From Symsagittifera roscoffensis (lineage: Eukaryota > Xenacoelomorpha > Acoela > Convolutidae): a stretch of DNA of 64,000 nt. Below the pieces are notes generated by a model. That model was not told the DNA's origin. It ran no database searches and saw nothing but the letters and a program-made list of their open reading frames with translations. Positions 36,180-48,310 of this stretch are shown here, in pieces. The first letter of the stretch is position 1, and each line of letters starts with the position of its first letter. Position numbers and translations under genes: made by a program. Location: positions 81,386,751 through 81,450,750 of the forward strand of contig NC_087062.1 of the NCBI RefSeq assembly GCF_963678635.1, given 5' to 3'.

Positions 36180-38535
36180 GCCTAACTAATTTTTCCAAGT
36201 ATCAAAATTTTATATCTGAATCACTTATTTATCGAGCGAATTGAGAAAATGATTACTTAGGAAAATAGTTATAATTTCTTAGTTTGTTTTTTTTTTACTA
36301 AAAATGACACATTATTCAGAAACTTCAACAAGGACAACGTGTCACCTGGTTATTGTTTAACTTAAAAAAATTTGTTAAATTTCTTTATATATACATAATT
36401 TCCTCAATTAACCAAATTGATAAGATTCGCTTATGAAAGTGTACATTTGATAGATGTTGATTAGCAAAACATTTCCTTCATTTTGTTTCAGTGGTGTAGT
36501 TTTTTTATCAGTCAGAAATGCTTTCAACGCGGTAAGTGTGATAAAACTAAGCAAATTGACTTACTTTTAATTTGCTAGTCGCTTTTTTGGAGTCTCCTCT
36601 ATTAGTTTTTAGTACAAAAAACTACGTATGTCAATTTTGGGATGAATGCGTGTTTATTCCATTGACCTGAAATTGCCTTTACTTTGATGACACGCACTTG
36701 TTCATTGCATTTCGCATCTTGCAGGTATGTTGTTTGAAAATTCCCCTGTTGTTTTTTTGTTGAGGCACTTAATTGAAGGTACGTTTTTCCTCGGAACAAA
36801 AAAGCTCGTTTAGCAGGGAAAAGCGATGCACGTGGGACTTTGAATAATTTATAGAATTTTGATCCATAAACCAGTCTTTTGCGATGTAGCGACCAGAATT
36901 GATCGAGTTTATTGACTAGAGTTTAGCGTCATAAAAGTTGCTGGTCTGTTGTTGTTGTTTTGAAGCAGCAAAATCATCACCTGATGTTTCTTTGCTGCCT
37001 TTGTAGTAAAGTAATATTGCAAAACAACAACACTAATACCATTGGCCGACTCCAAATTAAGGTAAGCTTGCCCTCATAAAATCACCTCAACTAACTTGCA
37101 ATTTTGAATCATAGATATGTTTATGTTTTTCGAATAAAAAAGCTTGTTCCTCAAGTTAAACTTTCTTGTACTGCTTTTTAAAATCTAAATCGTTTCCAGC
37201 GTTTTTGGCTTTTTTTTGTGATTATATCTAAGTTCCTGCCTGAAGATAGACCGCCAGGTTCGTTTTCAGATGTCTCAGGAAAAAAAGTAAATAAGTGTTT
37301 CATCAAAAGGTTGCATCTATCAAAATTATTAGGTTCTTCAAAGATCAAAAAAACTTATCTTCTTTTCCTTGCTATTTGATAGCGAAACGTGAACGTTCAA
37401 AATAGTTGCTCATTGAATATAAAATTTGATTAAAACTAAGCCTGCTCAAATTTCTCTCATTTTTTTGAGAAAGCTTATTTTTTACTAATAAAATAAATTT
37501 GTTGCGCAAATATTTAATTTCTAGATACTACTCGCGTTTTGCAAAGAAAGCTGAACAGTGAGTGTTTCCATTGTTCTATTCATCGAAGACAAAAAGTTTT
37601 TATTTATAAAGTCATAAAAGACTAAAAAGAGTTTGTTTCAAAACCGTTAGTTTTTTGTTGGAATTTAGATCAACAACCAATCTTGAAATGTGAGAAATCT
37701 AGTTTTTGCTGACAAATCGTACGCATTTATCGCACAAAATCGTTCGAAAAAAAATTTGAACAGCCGTTGTTTTTGGAGAAGCAAACGCTGAGTCAACAAT
37801 TTTTGGCCATTATTTTTTAATTTATTTTTTGATCTTACGCTAATCGAAACTAGTGTAAATTTCGATTTTCGAATTTGGACGCAAAGTGTCGATATATTTT
37901 TTGGGGTATAATTTTTTTCGAAAACTTTTATTTTCATCGCTGAATATCATTTGAAAGAAAAAACTACCCAAAACATATTTATTCCGTCAGTTTCTTCAAA
38001 ACAAGCTGTTGCAAGTATTCTTCACAAATCACAACATTGTTTTTTTTCCTCAATTTCTTGTTTTTAAATTGTTTCAAAGCAAATTATAATACCCTTTGTT
38101 CGAAGCAAGTGACGGATCTTTTGGGCTCGGTGCGCTGTGTTAACCCAGAAACATATCGCAATTTTAGCTTCAAGTTCTTGGTGGAAATTTTTATACCATC
38201 TAAAATATACTTACGTCTTGAGCTCAAAATTAAACCCATATATGTTTTTTTTCTATTAAAACGCCCCAGCACATATATTCTCCCTAAGAGTATAAAACTT
38301 CAAACGTATATTTTTTTGTGTTTTTTTTTGTTTCAAGACTGAGGGGGGGGGGGGGGGCTACAATAGATAAAAGCTCTTTGCAGAGGATTTAAACATCTGA
38401 AAAAAAGTTCTTGCGAGACTTGCACAATTCATTTTGTTAAAAAGTACATGAGACATCTTATATGGAAGTTAGAATTTCAAGGCAAATTTGTAAAAGAAAC
38501 GCGTTTTTAGGCTTAAAACGTTGTTGTGATCAGAG
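36180..38535. other. Non-coding AT-rich sequence
   Basis: No gene supported. A poly-G run lies at about 38,343-38,357. Confidence 0.5.
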
Positions 38536-38539
38536 GCAA

Positions 38540-38780
38540 ACTTGGAATTTTTTCGTGAAAGGAGCCTATTTTTTAACACAATTTTCTAAAAATTTTCCTA
38601 GTTGACCAAATATTTTTTTAGGTTGACCAAGTTTTTCCGAGGTTTGCTCAAACAATGTTGAGAACCTGATTTGCCAGAGAAAATTAAGCTCAGCATTTTT
38701 TTCAGAGGCTCTGTAACTCGGTATCTTTGGGTTTCGGGGGTCCTCTGTGGCACTTTTTAACCATATCCACTTGTTGCGGA
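38540..38780 (+). repeat. Family B fragment
   Basis: Contains GGTTGACCAAGTTTTTCCGAGGTTTGCTC preceded by a shorter GTTGACCAAATATTTTTTT, in the position and order of the family B core. The 3' blocks are missing. Confidence 0.6.
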
Positions 38781-39900
38781 CTAACTTTAAAATTTCTCTA
38801 ATTAGATTTCCGCGTTATCATATTTTGTAAGGAGCGAGCGGCGAAAGATCTTCGTTTCGTTTCTGGTCAAAACTTTTGATAAGGTAAAAATAATTTTTTG
38901 TTTAATCATTGAAAAAAGTGCGTCGAAGTTTTGCAAAAATTTCAAACTCTGACGTATGAGTTGTTTGGTCTACGTTTGCACCAATGATAAATGGTGCGTA
39001 TTTCAGTTTCGCATCAGAAGGGATCATTTGTTTCGCTTCAGTCACTTACGGTTGTCTACGCCAAAAACTGAAACCATTTAAATGCTCTCTTAAGTGCGTT
39101 GAGCAGCATCTTGTTGTATGCGTCATAACATCTTAACTTTCAAACAGCAAAATAGCTTTTGATGGAGTTTGACTCGTTTCAAAAATAATAATATTGAAAC
39201 TTGATCCACCTCTGCTTTATCTTCACAGAATCTTCACAGAATACCCCAAAAGACTGTTTGTTTCGTTTTTTTTTGTTGTTGTTTAATGTCCTTTTTAATC
39301 TTCTTCTTGTGGTTTCTCGTCTATCTAAACTAGTTCTAAATTAAATGTTTTTCTATATTAGTTTGCTTTTTTATATTCGATACAGATGCAGAAGCCTAGC
39401 CTGGCTGGAAATTTAAAAAAAGGCCTGAAATTGGCGAGAAAATGGGCAAAGAGTTCCGTTCGCTTGCTGTGCCTTGGGTCAAATCAAAGCCCGACTTCAT
39501 TCTATTTCGCAACAGGACTCCAGGAAATGTAAAAGTTCAATACTCTTTTTGTTTTCACATTTTCCATCTATTTGTTCATTTGCTCTGTCCCTATTCCCAA
39601 CGCTAATTTTACAGTTTCATACAAGTAGTAAATCAGAGACGAATACAACCTCCGGTCCAAAAAAGTAATAACAAAATAGAGACAAGACTACACTTGCTTT
39701 ACTTCTCAATTTGTTTACCAATTTATTTGAAAAACTAATTAAAACTGAAAGCAATTTTCATATAAATTTTGTTTTTGTCTTATCATTTTTTTCGTACAAC
39801 CAGTTAATTCTTTCAAAAAGATGGATGCTCACATCGAAAACAGGTTATATATTTCAAATAATTAAAGAAAAATTTTTTAAATATTTTTTGCGATGAAGCA
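38781..39900. other. Non-coding AT-rich sequence
   Basis: No gene supported. Confidence 0.5.
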
Positions 39901-39904
39901 ACCA

Positions 39905-40535
39905 TTGCAAGCAGACTGCTCTTATCAGAGCGTAGCACTGCGAGTTCCAATTATGAGTTAGTTTGGAGTAAAATTGATGATAAAATAAGCATACTAAAAT
40001 ATTTCGAAAAAATGAAGTTTTTTTGTTATTTTTCTAAAACCCCGAGCAATTAGTACAAACACGTACATTTCACCTACAAGAAACCGATCAACTAGATCAA
40101 ATAGTTTGCTTCAATTTAATTTCGAGTTATTTCAGCTGTGATACCTCGATGTCCAGACTTTGTAAGTATAACAAAAGATAGATCTCAAAGTTGTTAATTC
40201 ACTTGAAACCGTATTTTATGTTTTCTTTTTAACGCTCATTTCTAGATAACTGAGCTCCGTAGCGTAGTACGGTAATCTGCTCTTTTTATGTGCAGAATTA
40301 GGTCGACAGATACTGACCTTGAAATAGTACTAAACATATAAATACATACATACTTAACATCGTCACTCCCTCAAGGTTAATGTAATGTGGCTGCAGCTGC
40401 AGCTACTCTATCACATCAGTGTCGGATTAGTTCGCCGCTTACGCGTTCTTTATTGAGGACAAAAGTTCCGTCAGATTCTTCAAAATTGGAACAACAACCC
40501 TGCTTGATTTAGGGCAACTCAGTATAGTCCAACTG
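39905..40535 (+). repeat. Family A copy interrupted by a tRNA-like segment
   Basis: The left part (39,905-40,140) starts CAGACTGCTCTTATCAGAGCGTAGCACTG, an altered version of the hairpin spacer, and continues through family A text. The right part (40,425-40,535) resumes with CGGATTAGTTCGCCGCTTACGCG and ends CAAAATTGGAACAACAACCCTGCTTG. Between them sits unrelated sequence with TAGCGTAGTACGG, which looks like a Pol III A box, then a TCTGC...GCAGA stem and an AGGTC...GACCT stem. A SINE-like insertion is inferred. Confidence 0.6.
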
Positions 40536-40664
40536 CTTTCTAACATGTCCGAAATAGTTTGGAAAAAATGATAAAAATTCAAAAAATGAATAATTATTGT
40601 TGGAAATTTTTTTCCCAACCGGAAATTTCAGTCTGACGTAGAGCTTTCTCGAGAGGACGGAAAT

Positions 40665-41010
40665 TTTCAAATATTTTCCAAAACACTTTTTTATATCACT
40701 CAAATTGACTTTCCGAGCTTTCCCAATCCCTGATAGAATTTCTATTGTGACAAAATTTCCTGCGCCGCAGGCATGCTTTAAGAAAACAAGCCAAAAATGG
40801 CGTTTCTCTGTCCTTTTTTAGTTTTAACCAAAAAATTTCTACCGCGTGTACCGTCTCAAAATTTTAGCACGCGCACCACTCTCAAAAGTCCAGAGAGTCC
40901 TCTCGAAATTAGTATAGTTGATAACGAAGGCGCTTTTATAAAAATTAAGTTGGTCGATCAAAGGGGTCCAAAGGGGTTCAAATCCTTAATGTGGTCGGTG
41001 TGGGGTAGGG
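40665..41010 (+). repeat. Family B repeat copy
   Basis: Contains TCAAATTGACTTTCCGAGCTTTCCC, TCTATTGTGACAAAATTTCCTGCGCCGCAG, AACAAGCCAAAAATGGCG and AAGGCGCTTTTATAAAAATT...GGGGTCCAAAGGGG, all in family B order. The 138-codon frame starting at 40,797 lies largely on this repeat and has no protein-family resemblance. Confidence 0.7.
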
Positions 41011-41985
41011 GTTCTGGAGTATATGCTTTTCATAGAAGGAAAATCTTTCATGTTATATGCAAGCATTTTGTCAGAAACTGTTCAGAAAGACAAAGTTTCT
41101 CTGTCAAAAAAGCCACTGAGAACAACATACTCCATCACTTTTTTTTTTTCAAAAAAGCTGTCAAAACAACTCATTTTCTGACAGTTACATTTAACAGGAA
41201 ACAATGTAAGTGATTATAATACATTTCATTTCATTAAATTTGACTAGTATAATGAAATATACTCTCTACTTTTTCTTCTTAAAAACTGCTCCTACTCAAT
41301 TATCACATTGCCATTCGAGCCCTAGCCCTTAACCTCCACTTCTTCCTTCACGTTCACAACCCCTCTCCCGGATTACCACCCCCAGGTTTTCACCGCCCTC
41401 GTTTACTCCACTCCCTCGCCCAACGTTCAGTGAAATGTCCCTCCCGCCTGTTTTTGCATTCTTTGCATTTTTACTAGAAATTGAAAAATATGAAAAAGTG
41501 GTCAGAGCAAAGTTTTCGATACTCGAAGTTTAAAACATTTCGATAAAGTTTTTAAATGAAAAGGAATTTTTTTCAGGCTGATATTTCCAGCCACAGCCTT
41601 TGTAAAGTAACCAGTATCGTTTGCGGGTAATTAGGACCAAAGTTTTATTAGGACCAAATAAATTGACCAAGTTTTTGGAATAAGCTCTGAGTCAAATTAA
41701 GCTCTGGATTAAGCTGACGCCTAATCTCCGTAAATCAGAAAACATGAAGGTTCAAAAAGCCTGATTTAATGAGAGCATTTATCGGCAAACAAACTCTCCG
41801 AAAATCTATAAACTATCATGTTTTCGGTTGAACAGAACATCATAAGACAGCAATGATCTGCCCAAAAAACGGTACAAATCGACACAACCGGTAATCGTCG
41901 CGGCCACACGAGCCGGTAATAATGTCCTCGAGACAAATTGCTCTTTTTGACGGTCAGCTTGAATCAAGGCTGAACCGAATTAGAA
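41011..41985. other. Non-coding sequence with a C-rich tract
   Basis: A pyrimidine-rich, C-biased stretch occupies about 41,285-41,460. The rest is ordinary AT-rich sequence. No gene supported. Confidence 0.5.
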
Positions 41986-42139
41986 CCAAAAAAAAACTGT
42001 TAAAATAGGATGTAACCCCCTTTTTTAGTATATTAACACTCAACCTTACCCCGGAATAGTCTACCGCTATGCTTGACTTTGATTGGTCTAGACCACGCGG
42101 CGGCCAACTGTGCTTATTTGTAGTTACTTTTATGCATTT

Positions 42140-43335
42140 ATATTCTCTCTAGCTTACATTTGCGTAGCAACATCCTCCGCCCCTGAAAAGTAAGAAACGG
42201 AGCGAGCTTAACGGTCGGCCGAGTGAGTTCGCGCGTTGCGGTCTTAACAAGGGCTGATCGTGCACAATCGTCCTGTCCTTATTGTAGCTTAACGATTCGG
42301 GCGAGAAGGTTGTATCCACACGGACTATCGGGCTCAATCAACCATACCAGATCGCCTGCCTTAAGAGTGAAGTCAGACTGAGAGTGCCACTTGACACGCT
42401 TATTCAAGAATGGAACATTTTCGCGAAGCCAGCGAGGCCAAATAGCGTTAGCGTACGACTGCGCTCGCACGTACCTTTTCTTGTGGTCGAAGTGTTCCCC
42501 AGGTAAGAGCGAAGGAAATCTTCTGGCATGTTGTCCTTGCAAAGGGTGGTTTGGGGTTAACACTTCTAACTCAAGTGAATCGGTACTAACGGGAGTGATT
42601 GGCCTCGAATTTAAGGCCTGCTCAACTAAGCAGAGTGTTGTTTCTAATACCACTTCAGTAACTCGCCTACTGCCTAGTATATCGTAAAGCACGCGCTTCA
42701 CGCTTCGGACAAGGCGCTCCCAGGAGCCACCGTGATGGGATGCGCCTGGCGGGTTAAATTTCCAAGCAACCCTTTTGTGTACAAAAATGGTCGGAGCCAT
42801 GCCGTTCCAAATTTTGATGCAGGCAATTAATTCCTTTTCCGCGCCAACGAAGTTCGTGCCGTTATCCGACCAGATTGTGCTTGGTGTACTACGACGCACA
42901 ATGAACCGTTCAATGCTCATGACACAAGAACTATTGCCCAGAGATGGTACAATCTCAAAGTGTACAGCCCTGGTGGTGAGGCAAGTGCAAAAATCCCCAT
43001 TTGTTTTCAGTGCTTCTGCAAACCGGAACATAAAGCGGTACAAAATAATCCACACCCGTATGATTAAAGGGTGGTTGCTTATATCCGAGACGTTCGACAG
43101 GTATTTTGGACATAACTGGTTGGATGATACTTGCTTTTACGGCATGTTTAACATTGATTTGCGATAGACCGAAGTAGTCGACGCCACCCAAGTATTGCAT
43201 ACTTCATATTTAAAACGGAGCGCAAATAGTCTATACCTTGATAAAAATGCTTTTGACCGAGGATGCCGAGCCGACAGGGCATGACGGGCATCGAGTAAAA
43301 TTGAGTGCTTAGTATCAAACTCGGTATTCACCAAG
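42140..43335 (-). pseudogene. BEL/Pao integrase and C-terminal domain
   Basis: Integrase remnant. The longest frame is 43,055-42,279. The first catalytic Asp is in HTGVDYF (codon 43,048-43,050, a different frame from the rest). The second is in WSDNGTNFVGA (frame residue 64) and the Glu is in GGSWERLVRSVK (residue 113), so a D-D-E triad is traceable with 48 residues between the last two. The BEL/Pao-specific C-terminal domain follows (WPRWLRE, FTLKAGDLVWLIE). An in-frame stop at 42,279-42,281 is followed in the same frame by LVKTATRELTRPTVKLAPFL, the normal family ending, so that stop is a late lesion. An N-terminal piece (43,137-43,334) is in yet another frame. Confidence 0.92.
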
Positions 43336-43449
43336 CGAACAATCCAGCCGATGGAACGAATGATACCAGCGGGACCAATAAAGGACAGTATGTGGCAATT
43401 TTACTACTATTCTTGCTAGCAGTGTGTATTTTTTAATTCCACGGGGAAG

Positions 43450-44135
43450 GATTACACCTGAGCAAGATGGATTAGTTTGTTTTCTGCAATATCAAATTCA
43501 ATGGGCTCTGTGATCCGTAGGACCTTACCGCAAAAATGACCATGTGAAGGCAGCATCCTCAACATAAACGCAACAACTCTTTTATACCTCGTAAAAAAAC
43601 TGAACCTTTCCCAATTAAAGCCGTGTTCGAGATGTTTGATGGATGTGACATCGGAGACAAAGGAAGATGATGTCTCCAAGCAATTATCGACATCACAAGA
43701 AGGACCCTTCAAAGGAATTATTGATTACACGCTCGTCGCGCATAAACTGCCAATCAGCAGTCCTGAGAATGCTTAGACCAATAGCCCAGCTGCTATCCTT
43801 GAGGACTTCCGAAGAAATCTCAAGGGTAACGGTATCAGTTGGATTGTCGACGCTACGCTCAAAACATGGTGCCACTCATCCATAGTGTTCGATTCGAGGA
43901 TTTTGCCGACTCGAATAGCGACGATGAAAGATAATTTGTCATTCGAGTTTGGTCAATGCAAAACCGTAGTACTTTCTGTCCACACGTAGACATGATTAAT
44001 ATTAACGGTAAACGCTCCTAAAGATGATTAACTATATCATCTTTCAGTCATGTGGCAAGCAGAGCAGCTTTTAGGTCTAGCTTAGGCATAGATTGCACTT
44101 TCATCGGCGCGAAGCGAGCTTTACCAAAGATGAAG
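43450..44135 (-). pseudogene. BEL/Pao RNase H and spacer remnant
   Basis: Minus-strand fragments in order. KARFAPMKVQSMPKLDLKAA near 44,100 matches the start of the BEL/Pao RNase H block. A VYVWTESTTVLH-like motif lies near 43,980, and VGKILESNTMDEWHHV near 43,880. Then DNPTDTVTLEISSEVLKDSS (about 43,850-43,790) corresponds to the family's NPAD-type segment, and NWERFSFFTRYKRVVAFML (43,452-43,712 frame) is the spacer before integrase. Frame changes between blocks show loss of function. Confidence 0.82.
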
Positions 44136-44279
44136 AATATCTGAGTTTTGTTGAAACTCGAGTCTCGCGCATGTAAAAAACCGCACAGAAAATGTCCTGT
44201 GAACTATAACCAAACATGTGAAGCTCAATTTAACCGACAGGTTCTAAGAAATAACAGCAGCAAATAGTCAGTTGCCCTA

Positions 44280-44780
44280 ACAGCGGGAAAACAGAATGAC
44301 ATTCGAAAAACTTGATCCTGATGTCTTCCAGTAATTCGTCATCTCAACCTTGGCCACTGATTTTCCAAAATCTTTAAGTGAAAGACGAGCATTAACTGTG
44401 TATTGAGCTACGAACCCAACAGGGTCAAACGCAGAAAAAAGAAGAAACTCGAGACGGTTTGATAAGTTATTGCCTTATCGAGAGAGGACAATCCACACCT
44501 CTGCTAACAGCCAATGTGTCTTTCACATGGTCCCGTTTAAGACCTAAGACGTCTGATGGTTGTTCGGCACCGTTACAAATTTCTTTGATGAACGAAGACG
44601 GGGTTTCGCAATCCTCGGGGTTCATTATTAAAGTAATTTCATCGGCATTACTGACAAATCAAATTTAGTCAGATTGAATCCTCCCAATTTAAGTAACGAA
44701 ATCAAAGCACGGCTAATTTTGATTGCATAGGTAACGTTCTCGGACGAATCGAAGTATATTATAAAAACATTATAATTTTC
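44280..44780 (-). pseudogene. BEL/Pao reverse transcriptase, late fragment
   Basis: Minus-strand text SSENVTYAIKISRALISLLK near 44,730 followed by GGFNL is the segment just after the catalytic YVDD box of BEL/Pao reverse transcriptase. Further on, an LGLKRDHVKDTL motif lies near 44,540 and a FDP.GFVAQYTVNARLSL-like connection near 44,410. The Asp pair itself is not intact. Everything N-terminal to it is missing, because gag-type sequence starts immediately upstream. Confidence 0.78.
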
Positions 44781-44789
44781 TGTTTTTCG

Positions 44790-46090
44790 CAAGGCTAAAT
44801 CAGCTCATGTAGGCGAATTCCGTGCACCGAGTATATAGCAAGTGTACTGGGGCAACACCACATCGGAAGTGGTATCCTCCCGCCACCAAGTGGTTCGGGT
44901 TGGCAGAAAAGGGTGCGTAGTCTTCGTTGACTGGCTGATAACCAGTATGAGCATTATTGACAAAATGCGGAACGTGTTGAGGATTAACTGGTGGAGAAAT
45001 AAAATACACAGTCTCACCACTAGTATACGGGACGGCTGTGTTACACGGTGGGTCAACAGTTGTCACGTTAGAAAAAATGTTTCCAGTATTACAAAATTGA
45101 ACGGGCGTGACAATTGGAGTTGTAGCTGCCAATCGCCATAAGTTTGCATCACTTGAATACTAATCGATGATAATAGATGACACCGTATGCGGTACAAAGA
45201 GAATACGTTGCGTCTGGACTGGCGATGAATGGCAATGAGGTGCCAAATGGAAAACCGGCGTTAGGTTTAATCCAGAAAATGAGAAGTCACCACCAGCAAA
45301 TACAGGTGACGAAGAAACAAAATCAGAACCGGGTTGTGCCGGTAACATTGAGACAGGTGGTAAATCCCGTTGCTAGTTGGCCAAACTACCATTAGTTATG
45401 TTTGAATTCATGGTCTGTAAAGGAACACCAGACGATGGTGAAAACACGTGTGTACTGGGATGCATGTTGTTAACTAAGAAGGAAACAGGTGGAACAGAAG
45501 CTTGCATTGGCAAAAGGCTTGCACTACCAAATTGAGGCATAGCCCGATGTTGATGACTGTAGATTCCAGGGTCACTCAATACTGTGTGCCCATGATTATG
45601 ACCATTACTTGGGTTAATTGCATGAACGAGGCTGGTGGAATTTGTCGGATCTGACGAAATTGGTAGACGAGTGAAGTCCAGCAAACCTAGCGCACTAGCA
45701 CTGTCAGGAGGTGCCTGTGAACTAACAGAGTCTACCCAAGCATTAGTTCGATCGAATAAAACTTTTGATATGGACTGAATTACTCTTGTCGAGTTACTTT
45801 CCTCTGCATTCTCGTTAACCTCAGATGAGTTATCCTCAAGTTCGAAAGCTTCACTTCCATTTTAAATAATTGCTTTTTATCACTTGCAGCCAATTTCTTC
45901 AGATCCAGCTGACTTTAATTCAAACATAAGACGATTCTCTTGCTCTTTAAGCCCAATAAATACTTGATACTGCCTTTCCAGCTCCTCCTGGCGTCGTTTT
46001 ACCAAAATTAACTCATGCCGTTTCTCACTTGACGACATAATGTGAACAGTTGACGTATGACGAGTGGAAGCAGATAAACCAGACTTATGC
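44790..46090 (-). pseudogene. BEL/Pao gag remnant (coiled coil and Ser/Pro/Asn linker)
   Basis: From the minus-strand ATG at about 46,040 the frame encodes a charged, helix-prone stretch containing RRQEELERQYQVFIGLKEQE, typical of the N-terminal coiled coil of BEL-type gag. After stops near 45,880 the frame resumes as an acidic segment, then a long linker rich in Ser, Pro, Asn and Thr (to about 44,800) with single stops near 45,375 and 45,160. No zinc knuckle or protease motif is found before reverse transcriptase text begins at about 44,770, so the deletion junction lies near 44,790. Confidence 0.72.
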
Positions 46091-46230
46091 GACTCATGTT
46101 TTCTACTTTTTTAGCCTTATTAGAGACCTTAGACTTGTTTTCAGTTACTCTTGGTTCTGATCTGAATCTCTCATTTTGTGCGAGCGTGAGGATGTCTCAG
46201 ACCTAGTTCCTTGTAAAGACAAAAAGCTCT

Positions 46231-48222
46231 TGCCCGAAAACAAAACAAAACAAAGTAAACTTAAAATTCCATAATACGTTTCAAAGAGTAGAAAAACAGC
46301 CGTTGCATAGTTTTCTCCCCATGAAAATTTTGCTTTTACAGTCCGAAAATTTTTGACTCTTTGACGAATTTGTTTTTACCGCCTGAAAGTTTTTGTTGCT
46401 TCAAACTTAACAAATTAGATAACAAACCTGCGATTAATCGTCAGTTAATTGAAGGGTTCGAATATGTCTAATTCGATCAATCATGGGCTAGTAGTTCCTT
46501 ATAAAAGTCAAAGTTTCTGTAAACGCGCTGCAAAACAATCCAGCTCACAAGTCGTTTCAAAGTGAAGTGAGGCATACTAGTTGGTAGAAATTTTTGCATA
46601 GAAAAAGGCTTAGAAAATTGTTCAATTTTTTTTATCTTGTGTGTGCTAGTAGAAGTTCGCAAAATCTATTAAACATGCTCCAATTTATTTTTCAATTTGC
46701 ATCAATTTCGCTCAACTAGATACAAGGCTTTCAAGGTTACGCCATGATACAAACAGTTTTATTAAAAATTAGGGGTTAAGAAACTCATCATGAGAAGGAG
46801 TTTCATGAGTTTTTCCATCGAATGGCTTAATTGCCAAAATAATATTTGGTTACAAAATTGATGAAACGTTCCGAAAAAAATAACATTTTTAAAAAGTATA
46901 GTTCTTTTTTTTCTTCATTCTCCGCGCTATTTCATGTAAAAAATTTACTTGATAGATTTTGCACGTAGCCATTTTTTGAAACAACCAAACTATTTGCCTC
47001 AATTCAATTCTGAGGCGGCTTGTTTCACCACTTCTGCTTTGTAGAACCCAGTATATCACGAGTTAGGTATCCCCAAATTCCAAGTGAACAAAATTTGAAG
47101 CTTTATAAATTTTTATCAAAGTATTGTGTAAAAATATCCTTCGAAAAAATATAGGTGAAAAAATGATGCTTGCCTGGATAAAAAACTAGATATATCCTAA
47201 TGATTAGTTTTCACGCTATGTTACATTTAGTTATCCCTCTTTCCAGCAAAAGTTTCATTACAAATCAGCAAAATTTTTCACCCGGTTCAAAAAAGTTTTG
47301 TCAAAAACGTAAGGTACTAAAATTAATCTTTGTCTCGAGAAAAAAGTCGGAACTACAACTGGTGCATTGTTGTCAATGTTACTTTTTAGTTTTCCGTACT
47401 TTTCAGCAAATATGCGAATTAAAAACAAGAACTATTTTATCTAGAATTTTTTCAAAAACAGCTTCCATTTCCCAAGGGAATTAGACTAAATGAGTAGTAT
47501 GTAAAATTATTTTTTAATTGGTTTTTACAGTTAGAAAAGTATTCGGTGCTAAAATTTGCCTTATCTTCAATTTCAGTGAATATCTTAAATGCTCTTTCAA
47601 AGACAAATTTTTCATAATGGCCACTTGAAGCCAAGATCAATTACTTCTTAAGAACCAAAAATAAGAAAGCCAATTTGCTCGCCTGAGAAAACAGCGGGAT
47701 TTAAAAAGGTAGATCACGCTCTTCAAAATTGTGACTAACACACTTTTTATCATTTGCTTATGTCTTTAATGAGGGTTGGTGGAATTGAACAAATATTCTT
47801 TTTGACGCAATGTGCCTTCTTTTTCAGCCCATTTATGGAGTGTGTTTTCATGCCATGCAATTGAACATGAACTCTGACTGCGCTAATCGCCCATCACTCA
47901 AGAAATATTCTTTAAACAGTAAAATAAGCTTTATTTTTTTTACCAATTACAGAAAGAAGATATAGAAAAATTGCATAAAAATGCAAATTCATGTTCACTA
48001 TTTTCACTAATTAGGCTGCAAAGCGCCTTCTTAGATTTGCTTAATTCTTTCGGTTTGGCAAATATAAAACAAATAGTTTTCAGGCTACCCTATGAAGAAA
48101 CCGTTTGGATTGCTTCAGAGCAACATACCGATTCGCAGTTCATTCAATGACTCATAAAGAAGAAACAATTAAAACTCCCAGTTTCGATCATCATATGCGG
48201 ATCATCTGAGAGGTCACATGTG
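46231..48222. other. Intergenic sequence upstream of the VWA5B-like gene
   Basis: AT-rich with no supported gene. The last few hundred bases presumably include the 5' untranslated region and promoter of the gene starting at 48,223, but no TATA or initiator element could be assigned. Confidence 0.5.
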
Positions 48223-48223
48223 A
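48195..48223 (+). promoter_or_regulatory. Two minimal upstream ORFs before the main start
   Basis: If transcribed, the leader contains a four-codon uORF at 48,195-48,209 (ATG, three codons, TGA). It also holds a start-stop pair ATGTGA at 48,218-48,223 whose last base is the first base of the main ATG (ATGTGATG). Such minimal uORFs can reduce or stall initiation. The main ATG has G at -3. The transcript start is unknown, so this is a prediction. Confidence 0.4.
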
Positions 48224-48310
48224 TGCCAGGACTCTACAATAGATACACGCGAAAGCCTCTGCCCCTCAAATCAGTCGAGGCCAAGTCTGCCCTGAAAGGG
48301 CTTTCATTGA
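48223..48310 (+). CDS. vwa5b-like: VWA5B-like exon 1 (start codon)
   Basis: Encodes 29 residues beginning MPGLYNRYTRKPLPLK and ending in phase 1 at a consensus donor (A|GTAAGT at 48,311). MPGL followed by a PLPL-type motif is how vertebrate VWA5B1 begins, which fixes the start. Joined to exon 2 it gives a continuous N-terminal VIT domain. Confidence 0.9.

Larger units (their letters stand above)
41990..46230 (-). mobile_element. BEL/Pao retrotransposon, internally deleted and dead
   Basis: On the minus strand the order is gag N-terminus (about 46,040), gag linker, then directly the late part of reverse transcriptase, RNase H, integrase and the BEL/Pao-specific C-terminal domain (about 42,140). 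The C-terminal half of gag, the protease and the start of reverse transcriptase are absent. Every domain has stops or frameshifts. Purine-rich candidates for the polypurine tract lie near 42,020-42,055 (minus). I could not identify matching LTRs at the two ends, so the outer limits are approximate. Confidence 0.88.

Noticed and set aside
40255-40320. Functional tRNA gene suggested by TAGCGTAGTACGG
   Set aside because: The anticodon loop is too long and the T-arm does not fit. It sits as an insertion inside a repeat, so a SINE remnant is more likely.
40797-41213. 138-codon open frame
   Set aside because: Most of it lies on a dispersed family B repeat that is non-coding in its other copies. 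No recognised domain.
42775-43167. Plus-strand 130-codon frame
   Set aside because: It is the shadow of the BEL/Pao integrase on the minus strand.
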